This document shows, in pieces, positions 27,467 to 36,675 of a stretch of 64,000 nucleotides of DNA. A model generated the notes under the pieces. The model ran no database searches and was not told the origin of the DNA. It worked only from the letters and a program-made list of their open reading frames with translations. Each line of letters opens with the position of its first letter. Position 1 is the stretch's first letter. Source of the stretch: JAPPHA01 sp964291635. Lineage in GTDB: Bacteria > Pseudomonadota > Alphaproteobacteria > Rhodobacterales > Rhodobacteraceae. Both the position numbers and the translations under genes were made by a program. The stretch spans positions 124,001-188,000 of the forward strand of contig OZ219906.1 of NCBI GenBank assembly GCA_964291635.2. Direction: 5' to 3'.

Positions 27467-28993
27467 TCACATCACCGCGCCGATCTGCCACGGCACGAAC
27501 TCGGTGCCCCCGAAACCCAGGCATTCGCTTCGGGTCGGTTCGCCCGACGCAACGCGCAGGAACAGGTCAAAGATGTCTTTCCCCTTTTCCGCAACATCGG
27601 CCCCGACCGAGACGATATCCCCGCAGTTCACGTCCATGTCGTCTCCCATGCGGGTGTACAGGCTGTCGTTGCTGGCAAGCTTGATGCACGGTGTCGGCAT
27701 ATAGCCTGATACCGAACCTCTCCCGGTGGTGAACGCGACCAGATTTGCGCCGGACGCAATCTGGCCAGTGACGGAACACGGGTCATATCCGGGGCTGTCC
27801 ATGAAAACCAGACCCGGAGCTTCGGCCTTTTCGGCATATTTGCAGACAGCGGACAAGGGGGCTGTCCCGCCCTTCGCCACCGCTCCCAGGGATTTTTCAA
27901 GAATTGTCGTCAACCCGCCGCGCTTGTTTCCGGGAGTGGGGTTGTTGTCCATCACGCATTCGTTGCGGGACGTGTACTCTTCCCACCAACGAATTCGTTC
28001 CACCAGGCTCCCGCCGACGTCGGCATTGACGGCCCGCCGGGTCAGAAGGTGCTCGGCGCCATAGATTTCCGGGGTTTCCGACAGGACCGCCGTGCCCCCG
28101 TGGCGGACAAGCAGGTCGGCCGCGGCACCGAGCGCGGGGTTCGCCGTAATTCCGGAGTAACCATCGGACCCTCCGCACTGCAAGCCCAGCACCAGCCGGC
28201 TTGCAGGCGCCGGCTTTCGCTCGATCCTGTTGGCGAATCGGGCGATTTCCCCCAGCATTTCGACGCCCCGTTGCACGGTTCGTTGCGTTCCCCCTGTTTG
28301 CTGTATGTTCAGGAACCCGAAGGTGGGGTCGTCCCACCGCCTGTCAGGGCCAACGAGGTCGGGAATCTGCATGACCTCGCATCCGAGGCCAACAAGCAGA
28401 ATCCCGCCGAAATTCGGGTTGCAGGCATACCCCGAAAGGGTTCTGAAAAGAGTCGCGTAACCCTCGTTCCGGTCAGACATCCCACAACCCGTTCCGTGGA
28501 CGATCGGGACGACACCATCGATGTTGTGCATCCCGTCGAGCAACCCCGATCGGTTCACGGCTTCGCCGATGAATCGCGCCACGCTCCCGGCGCAGTTCAC
28601 GGTTGTCAGGATGCCGAGATAGTTCCTGGTCCCGACGCTTTTGTCGGACCGGTGATAGCCCATGAATTCCGCCGTCTCCCGGACCGGCGGCAGCGGACGG
28701 CAGTCCAGGCCGAACGCGTAGTCCCGGTTGTGAACACCCATGCCGAGATTGTGTACGTGGACATGATCTCCCGGGGCGATGTCGGATCTCGCGAAGCCGA
28801 TGATCTGCCCGTACTTCAGGACGCCCTCTCCCGCCGCAATCGGCACGACCGCAACCTTGTGGCCGGCCGCTACCCTTGAGAGGACCTTAATCCGGTACCG
28901 CTCAAGACCATCACCGGGCTTGAGTGTGTCCAGCGCAACCGCGACTTGATCCATTTCGTGCAATCTGATGAACTTGGGCGACGTTTGCGTCAT
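27467..28993 (-). CDS. UxaA family sugar-acid dehydratase (altronate hydrolase type)
   Basis: 508 residues. Two-domain enzyme with an N-terminal SAF domain (about residues 10-95, with 'HVHVHNLGMGVHNRDYAFGL') and a C-terminal galactarate/altronate dehydratase domain. The latter holds 'VPIVHGTGCGMSDRNEGYAT', ILLVGLGCEVMQIPDL, 'LGLQCGGSDGYSGITANPAL', DNNPTPGNKRGGLTTI and VNCGDIVSVGADVAEKGKDIF. The cysteines could bind the iron ion that family members need. It is first in the operon; in this context it may dehydrate L-fuconate or a similar aldonate instead of altronate. A long inverted-repeat region lies 230 bases upstream. Confidence 0.9.
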   Translation of the reverse strand: MTQTSPKFIRLHEMDQVAVALDTLKPGDGLERYRIKVLSRVAAGHKVAVVPIAAGEGVLKYGQIIGFARSDIAPGDHVHVHNLGMGVHNRDYAFGLDCRPLPPVRETAEFMGYHRSDKSVGTRNYLGILTTVNCAGSVARFIGEAVNRSGLLDGMHNIDGVVPIVHGTGCGMSDRNEGYATLFRTLSGYACNPNFGGILLVGLGCEVMQIPDLVGPDRRWDDPTFGFLNIQQTGGTQRTVQRGVEMLGEIARFANRIERKPAPASRLVLGLQCGGSDGYSGITANPALGAAADLLVRHGGTAVLSETPEIYGAEHLLTRRAVNADVGGSLVERIRWWEEYTSRNECVMDNNPTPGNKRGGLTTILEKSLGAVAKGGTAPLSAVCKYAEKAEAPGLVFMDSPGYDPCSVTGQIASGANLVAFTTGRGSVSGYMPTPCIKLASNDSLYTRMGDDMDVNCGDIVSVGADVAEKGKDIFDLFLRVASGEPTRSECLGFGGTEFVPWQIGAVM

Positions 28994-29225
28994 GGTTGAT
29001 CTCCCGTTTCAAACTTGGTTCCAAATGACCATGGGCCACCAGATTCACAACTCGGTGCGTATCCCGCTCCGAGCGAATTTCTTGGCACGGGACTCGTTAA
29101 ATGCCCAACGTATGCCGAAATTTTTTTCTCCGGGCTGACAACTCCATATCATACGGCAATTTTTCTTGGCGTTCACAGATAGCATGTTTTTCGATTGCGA
29201 TTGCGTGAGCGGATCCCGCAACCCG

Positions 29226-29277
29226 CAAAAGCATTGTCGACCGCCATTCAGATATCGTAGTAACGATAATGCTTTTG
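29226..29277. promoter_or_regulatory. Nested inverted repeat upstream of the sugar-acid operon
   Basis: CAAAAGCATT (29226-29235) and AATGCTTTTG (29268-29277) form a perfect 10-bp inverted repeat. Inside, next to the right arm, TATCGT-AGTA-ACGATA (29253-29268) is a second perfect palindrome of operator size. The site lies in the AT-rich gap between the dehydratase start at 28993 and the aldo/keto reductase remnant. A regulator binding site or a small hairpin-forming element would both fit. The rest of the 28994-29505 gap shows no gene. Confidence 0.5.
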
Positions 29278-29505
29278 TTAGCATTTCCAACTTGCGGCAT
29301 GGTCATCATGGTTCACACATGAAAGAGTGGAACTGCGTCAGCAATCGAATCACCTTTGGCATGCTGTGATCGAAAATCCCATCTGCATGTATTTTCAATG
29401 TGATTGACAAAACTTCGGAAAACCACCGTCTGCAACCACGTCGCCGCTCCCAAGACCCATGCCGCGGAGCGTGTACGAGAGACCTGGCGAAAATTAAACC
29501 AGGCA

Positions 29506-30573
29506 TCATCGCTGAACAAATCTGGCACTGTGTGTCGGTATCGGAGCATTCTTGCGGATGAGACCGGTTTCCAGCAAGTCCAGCCACAATTCGTGCGGAA
29601 TCGTCTGTGCAAGTCTGGACACGTTCGATCTGACCTCCGCAGCGGTTGGTGCACCGGGAATCACCGATTTCACGCTGGGATGACCAAGGACAAACCGGAG
29701 GGCCGCATCGATGAGCCGTGTGCCATGCGCTTTGCAGACTTTGTCCATTCGATTGACTCTTCGGAGTATTTCCAACGGCGCGTCGGCGCCGTTGAAATTT
29801 GCGCCTGGAACGGGTCCCGTTGCCAGGATACCGGAATTGAAAGGTCCTCCGAGAATGATGCCGACATCCCGCTCTTCGCAGAGAGGCAAATAAGTCTCCA
29901 AAGCATCCTGTTCAGCAGCGTGTATCGACCCGCCAGCAGAAAACAATCGAAATCAGCAAGCCTCAATAGCCTTTCGCAGACCTGCCATTCGTTGACACCC
30001 GCGTCGATGGCTGCAATTGTCCCTGCACTTTGGAGTTCCTTGAGTGCTCGATAACCACCACGGTCGAACAACTCGCGGACCCGTCGATCGCTGGCGTCTT
30101 GGCTACCGAGGGAGAATGCGCAAACGTCATGAACAAAGAGGATCTCGGCATATTCAGTTTCAAGACGTACCTTGCTATCTTCTTAGGACCTCATCACCCC
30201 ATCGTAGCTGTAGTCGAAAACGATCGTCTTTTTTGGGAACATCGACAAACGCTTCCGGCGTGACTTCGTCTTGATCACAATCCAGAAGTACTCTTCCGAC
30301 TTTTGTCGAGAGAACCAGATTGGCGCGACCGAATTGACGTACTGCATGTGACAATCGCAGTTCGGAGCGGCCGAGACCATACTGGGGTGCTGTATCGAAA
30401 TATCGAATGTCCGCATCAAAGGCAGCCGACAACGCCTCCTCTGCGTCATCATCCGAAACTTTGCGATACAGGTTTCCTATTGGCGCGCCGCCGAAACATA
30501 TGAAACCTATGACACTGAGTTCGACCGGTCGGGAAATCCGATTGTTCAGGAGTCTCGTTTGCACGACTTGCAT
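29506..30573 (-). pseudogene. Broken aldo/keto reductase, L-fucose/D-threo-aldose dehydrogenase type (copy 1)
   Basis: The N-terminal frame starts at the ATG at 30573 and has 'GGAPIGNLYRKVSDDDAEEA', IRYFDTAPQYGLGRSE (catalytic Asp/Tyr region) and LVLSTKVGRVL. A frameshift near 30215 moves the match to FDYSYDGVMRS, followed by an in-frame TAA near 30180 and then 'ELFDRGGYRALKEL' and VNEWQVCERLLRLADFDCFL. A second shift near 29940 leads to EERDVGIILGGPFNSGILA and a proper C-terminus. The family oxidises L-fucose, L-galactose or pyridoxal at C1/C4. It lies in the neighbourhood of the FAH-SDR-UxaA operon and would have supplied its first step. Confidence 0.8.
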
Positions 30574-31015
30574 TTAGTGAAATTCACGCATCATAGCCGG
30601 CGAGCAAATGCCAGATCGGTCATGTTCAGGTTGTGCCGCTCCGATAACCGACCGTCTTGAATGCCTGCACATCGTCAGGCGGACAGCGACCGAGTCCCGA
30701 ATCCTGATCGGCGTGCGAACCGGCTCGTGTTCCTCCATCTTCACCTCAGTTTGCCGAGATAAGGGACGCAACACCATAGTCTTACAATGCACAGCAAGGG
30801 CGGCTGTTCCAGCAGCGTCAATAGTCCGATGGAATGTGGTGAAGTTGTGCATCTCGTCTCGAAACACCTTGTTGTCCATGCAGATGTCTTTGGAACCGTC
30901 GGCATCAGCGCCAAAAAATTTCCGCTGACATCCGAAGGAGGTTTCCAGTTTCATGTTCTGTGTTCGCTTTGATCGACCGCCACGTCGTCCAGCAGGACAA
31001 TTCAACGAATGAAGT
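30574..31015 (-). other. Decayed sequence upstream of the broken reductase, shared with 40.3 kb
   Basis: No intact gene. The stretch 30610-30720 is clearly similar in DNA to 40310-40410 (both contain GACCGAGTCCCGA and CTTGATCGGCGTG-like words), so the duplication of the reductase region extends into the end of an upstream gene. The 30574-31005 minus frame (143 codons) could be the decayed 3' half of that gene, but I cannot name it. Confidence 0.4.
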
Positions 31016-31774
31016 TCAGTTGGATAAACAATCTGTTGACACCCCAGCTCTCACATCGACGGTAGAATCCTGTGCAATCCGGAAATCGGCCGAAACCCCG
31101 TTTGCACGGCAAAGTGCGATGCCGCCAGCGCAGTCCCAGATTCCGTCGCAACCCATCTCAAGGTAACCCGACAACCGTCCTAGCGAGACAAACAGGAGAG
31201 AAATCGCACAGGATCCAAGTGACACGATGTTAAATCCCCTGGATTCCATTGAGTTTTCCAGCAATCCACGTTCGGTACCGTTCCAGTTCGAATTTCGCCC
31301 GATGCCAAAACATGGCCGCAGCCGCTCGCCCGGCAGAACTGTCGATCCACGGATTTCGAAGCCAATCCCGGGTCCGCCTACGGCGGTCAAGCCTAGAGCC
31401 GGCGCGTGAACGCCGCCTAGGCGCGGCAGGTCACCATGCATCCGGGCAATGGAAATGCACCAAAGCGGCAGTCCGGACAGGAAATTCGATGTCCCGTCGA
31501 TCGGGTCGATTGTCCAGTATGCCCCGGTCGGTTTGCCGCCGAATTCTTCCCCACTGAGACCGTCGCCAGGAAATGCCATGCCCAACTGCTCGCACAACAC
31601 TCGCTCCACGGTCTGATCGGCATCCGAGACGTAGTCCCCGGGCGACTTTTCCCTGATACGGCGTTTGTCGATCCGGTCAAACATGCCTAGAGCATACTCA
31701 CCGGCGGCATCCAGAATCGTCATGACAGTATCGATGTCCCGTTGCCCGGTAACCTGTCGCCGGTCGGTCAGCAT
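31016..31774 (-). CDS. Inositol monophosphatase family protein
   Basis: 252 residues from the ATG at 31774, overlapping the phosphodiesterase gene by seven bases. It removes phosphate from inositol phosphates or related sugar phosphates using Mg2+. Metal-site motifs are 'GDGLSGEEFGGK' (Glu), 'YWTIDPIDGTSNFLSGLPLW' (DPIDGT-x-NF) and GCDGIWDCAGGIAL (WD-x-A-G). It is last in the operon that starts with the ABC binding protein. Paired with the phosphodiesterase it could complete breakdown of glycerophosphoinositol, with a cytosolic reaction on inositol phosphate. Histidinol-phosphatase or fructose-bisphosphatase activity is a possible alternative within the fold. Confidence 0.88.
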   Translation of the reverse strand: MLTDRRQVTGQRDIDTVMTILDAAGEYALGMFDRIDKRRIREKSPGDYVSDADQTVERVLCEQLGMAFPGDGLSGEEFGGKPTGAYWTIDPIDGTSNFLSGLPLWCISIARMHGDLPRLGGVHAPALGLTAVGGPGIGFEIRGSTVLPGERLRPCFGIGRNSNWNGTERGLLENSMESRGFNIVSLGSCAISLLFVSLGRLSGYLEMGCDGIWDCAGGIALCRANGVSADFRIAQDSTVDVRAGVSTDCLSN

Positions 31775-32751
31775 CTGCGAAACCCCGCTGCCTTCAACCA
31801 GTCCAGAACGAATTGCGCATCGTCTGTCTGAATGACCGACGCACCGTGCGCGATCCAGAAACCATAGACGCTGTCGGGGGCGATTCTTCCGAGTTCGCAA
31901 CTTCGCCCCCCGTTCCATTGATGGTGTCCGGGAATGTGCGGATTGACGAAGAGCGTGTTCACGAAGAGGCGCATGTTTCTGTCGGCCGCGATCCTGCGAG
32001 CCTCCAGAGAAAACAGGGGACCGCCATCGAGCGTCATGCCCCTGCGGGCCAGGAGATTGTAGCCCGCATCATCGCCGAACCGGTAATCGACTATGCACTC
32101 GATGCAAACCGGAGACAGGAGGTCGCAGGCGGTTTTCATGCATTCAAGATCATCCCGGCTGTCGATCAGGACAGGAATGAATTCGACCGGATCCGGAGTG
32201 CGTGAAATGATTTCAGCGACCCGCTCGAACCCGGTTGCGTCCCTCAGATTCGACTTGATCGTAAGCTGATGCGAAACGCCGGCCGCAGCAGCAATTCGTG
32301 CGATTTCCGGGATCGTTTCAATTCCCGTTTTCAGTTCCACATTGACCAGCATCTGGTCTCCCAGAGCCTGGAACACCTCTTCGAGGCTTGGAATTGTTGC
32401 TGCGAATTCCTTTCGCGTTGCCGGATGGACAAGCGGTACCTCCCTGAGATCCGAAAACCTTAAGGACGCGATTTCACCTTTCGCTGCCGTCGTCCGGTCC
32501 ACGGTCATGTCGTGCATGACGACAGCGGTCCCGTCAGAAGTGAATTGCACGTCGACCTCGACCAGATCGCAGCCAATCTGGCGAGCCCGTTCGACGGCGG
32601 GCACCGAGTTCTCGGGAAGGATGACATGGCCTTCATCGAGAAACACACCTCGGTGAGCCATCACGAAGACTTCGCCGGGAAATTCGTTGGGATTGCGAAA
32701 GCGTTCCGCCAGGCTTTTTGATTGCTGCGACAAATGTTCTCTTCCTTTCAT
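31768..32751 (-). CDS. Glycerophosphodiester phosphodiesterase (GDPD family)
   Basis: 327 residues. The ATG at 32751 forms ATGA with the permease stop; the frame to 33243 is a shadow. It hydrolyses glycerophosphodiesters to an alcohol and glycerol 3-phosphate with a divalent metal. The catalytic signature is intact: 'FVMAHRGVFLDEGHVILPEN' (His-Arg then Glu-Asn), 'CDLVEVDVQFTSDGTAVVMH' (Glu, Asp), HDMTVDRTT, and MLVNVELKTGIET. No signal peptide is present, so it acts on imported diesters in the cytoplasm. Fusion into the ABC operon ahead of an inositol monophosphatase suggests glycerophosphoinositol as the favoured substrate. Confidence 0.92.
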   Translation of the reverse strand: MKGREHLSQQSKSLAERFRNPNEFPGEVFVMAHRGVFLDEGHVILPENSVPAVERARQIGCDLVEVDVQFTSDGTAVVMHDMTVDRTTAAKGEIASLRFSDLREVPLVHPATRKEFAATIPSLEEVFQALGDQMLVNVELKTGIETIPEIARIAAAAGVSHQLTIKSNLRDATGFERVAEIISRTPDPVEFIPVLIDSRDDLECMKTACDLLSPVCIECIVDYRFGDDAGYNLLARRGMTLDGGPLFSLEARRIAADRNMRLFVNTLFVNPHIPGHHQWNGGRSCELGRIAPDSVYGFWIAHGASVIQTDDAQFVLDWLKAAGFRRC

Positions 32752-34442
32752 CGCCCACCGCCCAATCCGTACTTGTCGGCAAGCGTGATTATGACGAGCG
32801 AAAACGCCATAATGAGCGTGATGTAGACGAGGTTGATCGCCGCCTGTTCCGGGTTCGACGACCTGGCGCCTTCGAAGAGTGCGATGGACAGCGGCTTGTT
32901 GTTCACGTTGAACAGGAATGCGGACATGGAATACTCGCTCAGAATTCCATTCAGGGTCATTCCCGCGATGAGGACTATGACCGGCAGGACCAGGGGAATG
33001 GTCACCCGCAGGAACCGGTAATACGCGGGCGCACCCAATGATTGCGCGGCTTCGTTCAGAGCGGGATCGAGGGAAAAGAAAGCAGCCCGCAGGAAACGCA
33101 TCATGATGGGGATGCTCACGATGGCGTAACCGATCGGCAGGATCCAGAAACCGCCAAGAAGAACACTGTTTGCGACAAGCAGGTTCGGTTCGTCGTAGGT
33201 CAGGATCAGTCCGACCGCGATGAAGGGAGCGGGCAGGATCCACGGGACCATGAAGGAAAGATCAAGCGCGGTCGTGCCAATGTTTGAGTTTCTGTGCGCG
33301 AGATTGACAACGAACAGGCTGATCATGATCCCGGCAATCGTGGCGCTGGCACCCATGAGCAGGCTGTTCTTTAGCGGGATGAACGCCGCGCTCTGCGAAA
33401 ATACGGTTGCATAATTCTGCATCGTGAAGCTGCTGGGCAGCATCTCCGTTCCGATGGATCTGGCCGGTGCAAACGAAAAGAGAATGACCAGCGCAATGGG
33501 GACCAGCTGGATGACCGCGATGCCATAGGCAAGAGCGTGAACCGCCGTATTCACGACAGGGTTCGCGATGCGGATGCGTTCGATGGGAACAGGCGTCTTT
33601 GAGCCCCCGATATAGCTGCCCCGCCGCTCCACGTATTGCATGGCGGCAATACAGAGGATCACGGCAAGTCCGAGCCCGATCGACAGCATGGCGGCCATGT
33701 CCGGCCGCCGGAGAGAATTCAACGTCAGGATCAACTCCGTGACCATGTCGAAGCGTCGCCCGCCCAGGACCGCCGGAATCGCGAATGAGCCGAGAGACTT
33801 GTATGTGACCAGCAGGGTCGTTGCGAAAACCGTCGGCAGCAACACGGGAAGCACGACCCTGACGAAGGCTTCCATGTTGGTGGCACCGAGACCTCTCGCC
33901 GCTTCGACGGTCGAATAGTCGACCCGGCGAATCGCCGCCCTCAGGAATAGAAAATGAAAGCTCGTCAGAAGGAAGCTGTGCGCGAAGACAACCGCCAGAG
34001 TGCCGGTAAACCAGTCGTTCGGCAGGGCGGGCCACACGGACTGCAGCAATCTGGTAAGTGCACCGGTCTGGCCGTAGACAAATCCGTAACCGGTCGCCGC
34101 GGCCACGGAAACGAATATCAGTGGCGTCGAATAGGCAAACCGGAGAAACCCCCTGCCGCCAATCCTGAGGTATTCGAGGACCGCGACCTGAAAGATTCCG
34201 ACCACGTTCACCGTGATGACGGAAAGGCCCGTGACAACAAGCGTATTGACGATGGCGGTCCGAACCCTCCGGGATCCGGCCAGTTCGTCGACCGCCCCAA
34301 GGCTGATATCTCCTTCGGGCGCGAAAGCAAACCGGAGGACGGAAAAAATGGGTGCATAGATGAAGCTGATCGCACACCAGATTACGACAACGAGCAGGAC
34401 CGAACGAACCAAAGGGAGGCGGCTGATACCCGACATTGTCAT
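32748..34442 (-). CDS. Fused two-domain ABC permease (ThiP/FbpB/PhnV class)
   Basis: 564 residues and about 12 hydrophobic spans, made of two permease domains in one chain. Each half has its own EAA-type loop: 'VEAARGLGATNMEAFVRVVL' in the first and 'NEAAQSLGAPAYYRFLRVTI' in the second. The start ATG at 34442 overlaps the ATPase stop (ATGA); the frame to 34544 is rejected. Fused permeases of this class serve iron, thiamine, putrescine and phosphonate or phosphodiester importers, working with one ATPase dimer. The stop overlaps the phosphodiesterase start by four bases, so the whole operon is translationally coupled. Confidence 0.92.
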   Translation of the reverse strand: MTMSGISRLPLVRSVLLVVVIWCAISFIYAPIFSVLRFAFAPEGDISLGAVDELAGSRRVRTAIVNTLVVTGLSVITVNVVGIFQVAVLEYLRIGGRGFLRFAYSTPLIFVSVAAATGYGFVYGQTGALTRLLQSVWPALPNDWFTGTLAVVFAHSFLLTSFHFLFLRAAIRRVDYSTVEAARGLGATNMEAFVRVVLPVLLPTVFATTLLVTYKSLGSFAIPAVLGGRRFDMVTELILTLNSLRRPDMAAMLSIGLGLAVILCIAAMQYVERRGSYIGGSKTPVPIERIRIANPVVNTAVHALAYGIAVIQLVPIALVILFSFAPARSIGTEMLPSSFTMQNYATVFSQSAAFIPLKNSLLMGASATIAGIMISLFVVNLAHRNSNIGTTALDLSFMVPWILPAPFIAVGLILTYDEPNLLVANSVLLGGFWILPIGYAIVSIPIMMRFLRAAFFSLDPALNEAAQSLGAPAYYRFLRVTIPLVLPVIVLIAGMTLNGILSEYSMSAFLFNVNNKPLSIALFEGARSSNPEQAAINLVYITLIMAFSLVIITLADKYGLGGGR

Positions 34443-35437
34443 GGCGGGTCGCCGAAGCTGAGAATCCGTTCGCAGGCCAGATTCAGGTTCACGTCCTGTC
34501 CAATGTTCAGATTCTCGACAGAGGGACCGCAGAGGACCAGGCATTGCAGCGGTTCACCGAATACGTCCAGGAACAGCCGTGTCATCGATCCGAGATAGTC
34601 CACGTCCGTGACCTTCGCATGTAAGCATTGCGTATCTCCGGCCTGCGTTAGGGTCACATGTTCAGGACGGACGAAATGTCGTTTGCCCGCGTCGAGACTC
34701 AAAGCCCGCGCAACATTTTGGCCAATTTCGTTCGCGGCCCCGAGGAACTGGCAGACAAAAGGGTTTGCCGGCGAATCATACAATTCCCGCGCGGTTCCGA
34801 CCTGCTCGGCATGCCCGGCGTTGATGACCATCAACCTGCTGGACATCGGCAGCGCCTCTTCCTGGTCGTGCGTGACGAACACGGCTGTAAAACCCATGTC
34901 CCTTTGCAACCGTTTGATTTCATGACGCATGTCTTCCCGGACTTTCGCGTCGAGGTTCGAGAGCGGCTCATCAAACAGCAGGACCTGTGTGCCCATGACC
35001 AGGGACCGTGCGACGGCCACGCGTTGCTGTTGCCCGCCGGACAATTCGGCGGGTTTCTTATTGCCGTGCTGTTCGATGCCGGTGGCTTCCAGCACGGCAT
35101 CGACCGCTCGCGATATTTCCCTTCGCGGCCTGCGTGCCACCCTCAGGCCGAAGGCAACGTTTTCGGTGACCGTCATATGCGGGAACAATGCGTAGTTCTG
35201 AAAAACCATGCCGACGCTGCGTTTTTCCGCGGGTATGTCGGTGACGTCAGTTCCGTCGATCGTGATCCTTCCGGACGCGACCGGTACGAATCCCGCGATG
35301 GCACGCAGGATGGTTGTCTTGCCGCATCCGGACGGGCCAAGAAGAGTGAAGAACTCTCCCGTTTCGATCCTGAGATTCATCGGTTTGATGACTTCGTTCG
35401 GCCCATACCTGATGCTCACGTTGTCGAGTTCAATCAT
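34439..35437 (-). CDS. ABC transporter ATPase, PotA/FbpC class
   Basis: 332 residues. Walker A GPSGCGKTT near residue 36, 'MVFQNYALFPHMTVTENVAF' (Q-loop), signature 'AELSGGQQQRVAVARSLVMG', Walker B VLLFDEPLSNLD and 'VFVTHDQEEALPMSSRLM' (H-loop). The C-terminal 110 residues fit a TOBE domain. It sits between the binding-protein gene and the fused permease and overlaps the permease start by four bases. It is the motor for phosphodiester-type uptake. Confidence 0.93.
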   Translation of the reverse strand: MIELDNVSIRYGPNEVIKPMNLRIETGEFFTLLGPSGCGKTTILRAIAGFVPVASGRITIDGTDVTDIPAEKRSVGMVFQNYALFPHMTVTENVAFGLRVARRPRREISRAVDAVLEATGIEQHGNKKPAELSGGQQQRVAVARSLVMGTQVLLFDEPLSNLDAKVREDMRHEIKRLQRDMGFTAVFVTHDQEEALPMSSRLMVINAGHAEQVGTARELYDSPANPFVCQFLGAANEIGQNVARALSLDAGKRHFVRPEHVTLTQAGDTQCLHAKVTDVDYLGSMTRLFLDVFGEPLQCLVLCGPSVENLNIGQDVNLNLACERILSFGDPP

Positions 35438-35517
35438 GGACGAGCCTTGCGTTGGACCGGCTTACGGCCGGGCACCGCGGGAGAATTGATGCCCGGCCGT
35501 TACCACAATCGACGGAG

Positions 35518-36528
35518 TCACCTGATTTCGAGTTCGATACGCTGGATCCAGCCATCGATCCTGGGCGCCACGACGTCCCAGTCGATCGGTTGCGGCTGGA
35601 CAAGGGTTGCGTTCTTCTTCACCGCGTCCGGAGCTGCCGCAATAGCGTCCGGGTGAACAGGAACCTGGCCGAATTCCTCCGCATAAGCGACCATGAATTC
35701 CGGAGACCCGAACCAGTCCACGAATGCCCTGGCGTCATCAAATTGATCCGTCCCCTTCATGATGGCGATTCCTTCGGCGATGAAGGGCGTTCCACCTTCA
35801 GTATCCACCATGATCGCCTTGTAGCCAACGTTGTCGGCCAAACGCCCGACACCGCCGAACCAGTTCAAATCTATGGCGGCTTCGTTGTTGACGAAAGCCG
35901 CGGTCTTGGCATCCGCGCTGTCCACGACGATGGCATTGTCGTAGAGTTTCTGCATGAAGTCCCAGCCTTCTTCCGAGATTTCGCCGTTTTCATCGGCGAA
36001 ACGAAGCAACATCCCGACCAGGTAGGTCTTCGTCGTTTGCCACGTGGTGGGTCCAATAACGTATTTCCCCGCATATCGGTCCTCGACGAGTTGCAGCCAG
36101 CTTGTCGGAGCGTCTGCTCCCGCCAGCATGTCCGAATTGTACGCAATCACGACTGGCGTCTGCCAGAACTTGTAGACCATCTGGTGTGCATCGTCGCGGT
36201 AGACTTCGGGCAAGCCCTCGGCCCAATTCGGAACATATGCCTGGAATAGTCCTTCCGCTTTCAAGGTGGCCATGGCCGCGTCGATCAGGCCAAACACGAC
36301 GTCCGCCTGCGGGTTAGCCTTTTCGGCAAGGATGCGATCAAAGAGCTCCCCACCGCCGGCCGTCAAGATTGTCACGTCGTGTCCGGCGGATTCGGCCTGC
36401 TCTGCGATCCAAACGGCTCGCTCGTCACCTTGCGGTGAGTATATGATGAGCGACTCTGCGGTGGCCGCCGAGGCTCCCGGAAAAGACAGCAATACCATTG
36501 CACCAATCAGCCAGTACCTCTTCGTCAT
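35518..36528 (-). CDS. ABC substrate-binding protein, Fe3+/phosphonate/phosphodiester class
   Basis: 336 residues. The ATG at 36528 has GGAGGA seven bases upstream. Residues 1-24 (IGAMVLLSFPGASA then TAES) form a signal peptide. The mature protein has 'LIIYSPQGDERAVWIAE', ADVVFGLIDAAMATLKAEG and 'YKFWQTPVVIAYNSDML', the layout of the AfuA/FbpA/PhnS group. There is no obvious iron-coordinating Tyr-Tyr pair; the aromatic content around 'LNWFGGVGRL' fits an organic ligand. It is the first gene of the operon with ATPase, permease, phosphodiesterase and phosphatase, so a glycerophosphodiester is the likely ligand. Confidence 0.88.
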   Translation of the reverse strand: MTKRYWLIGAMVLLSFPGASAATAESLIIYSPQGDERAVWIAEQAESAGHDVTILTAGGGELFDRILAEKANPQADVVFGLIDAAMATLKAEGLFQAYVPNWAEGLPEVYRDDAHQMVYKFWQTPVVIAYNSDMLAGADAPTSWLQLVEDRYAGKYVIGPTTWQTTKTYLVGMLLRFADENGEISEEGWDFMQKLYDNAIVVDSADAKTAAFVNNEAAIDLNWFGGVGRLADNVGYKAIMVDTEGGTPFIAEGIAIMKGTDQFDDARAFVDWFGSPEFMVAYAEEFGQVPVHPDAIAAAPDAVKKNATLVQPQPIDWDVVAPRIDGWIQRIELEIR

Positions 36529-36559
36529 TTGGAAGTTCCTCCTCTTTTGCTAAATGTTG

Positions 36560-36633
36560 TCTCACAGGTCTTTGCGTGAGATTATCAGTATGGAATTAGT
36601 TAGCATAATAAATTACGTTGCGTAAAGTAATTT
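36560..36633. promoter_or_regulatory. Two spaced operator-like palindromes between the ABC operon and the ROK gene
   Basis: Site 1 is TCTCAC-N10-GTGAGA (36560-36581). Site 2 is AAATTAC-N10-GTAATTT (36610-36633). Both have ten-base spacers and share TnAC...GTnA, and their centres are 51 bases apart, about five helical turns. They lie in the 147-base divergent region between the binding-protein start and the ROK start, where autoregulated ROK repressors usually bind. They could position a looped repressor complex acting on both promoters. Confidence 0.5.
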
Positions 36634-36675
36634 GTTTGCGGCATTTTGTGTCGCGTGAAAACGAGGAGGTGACGC

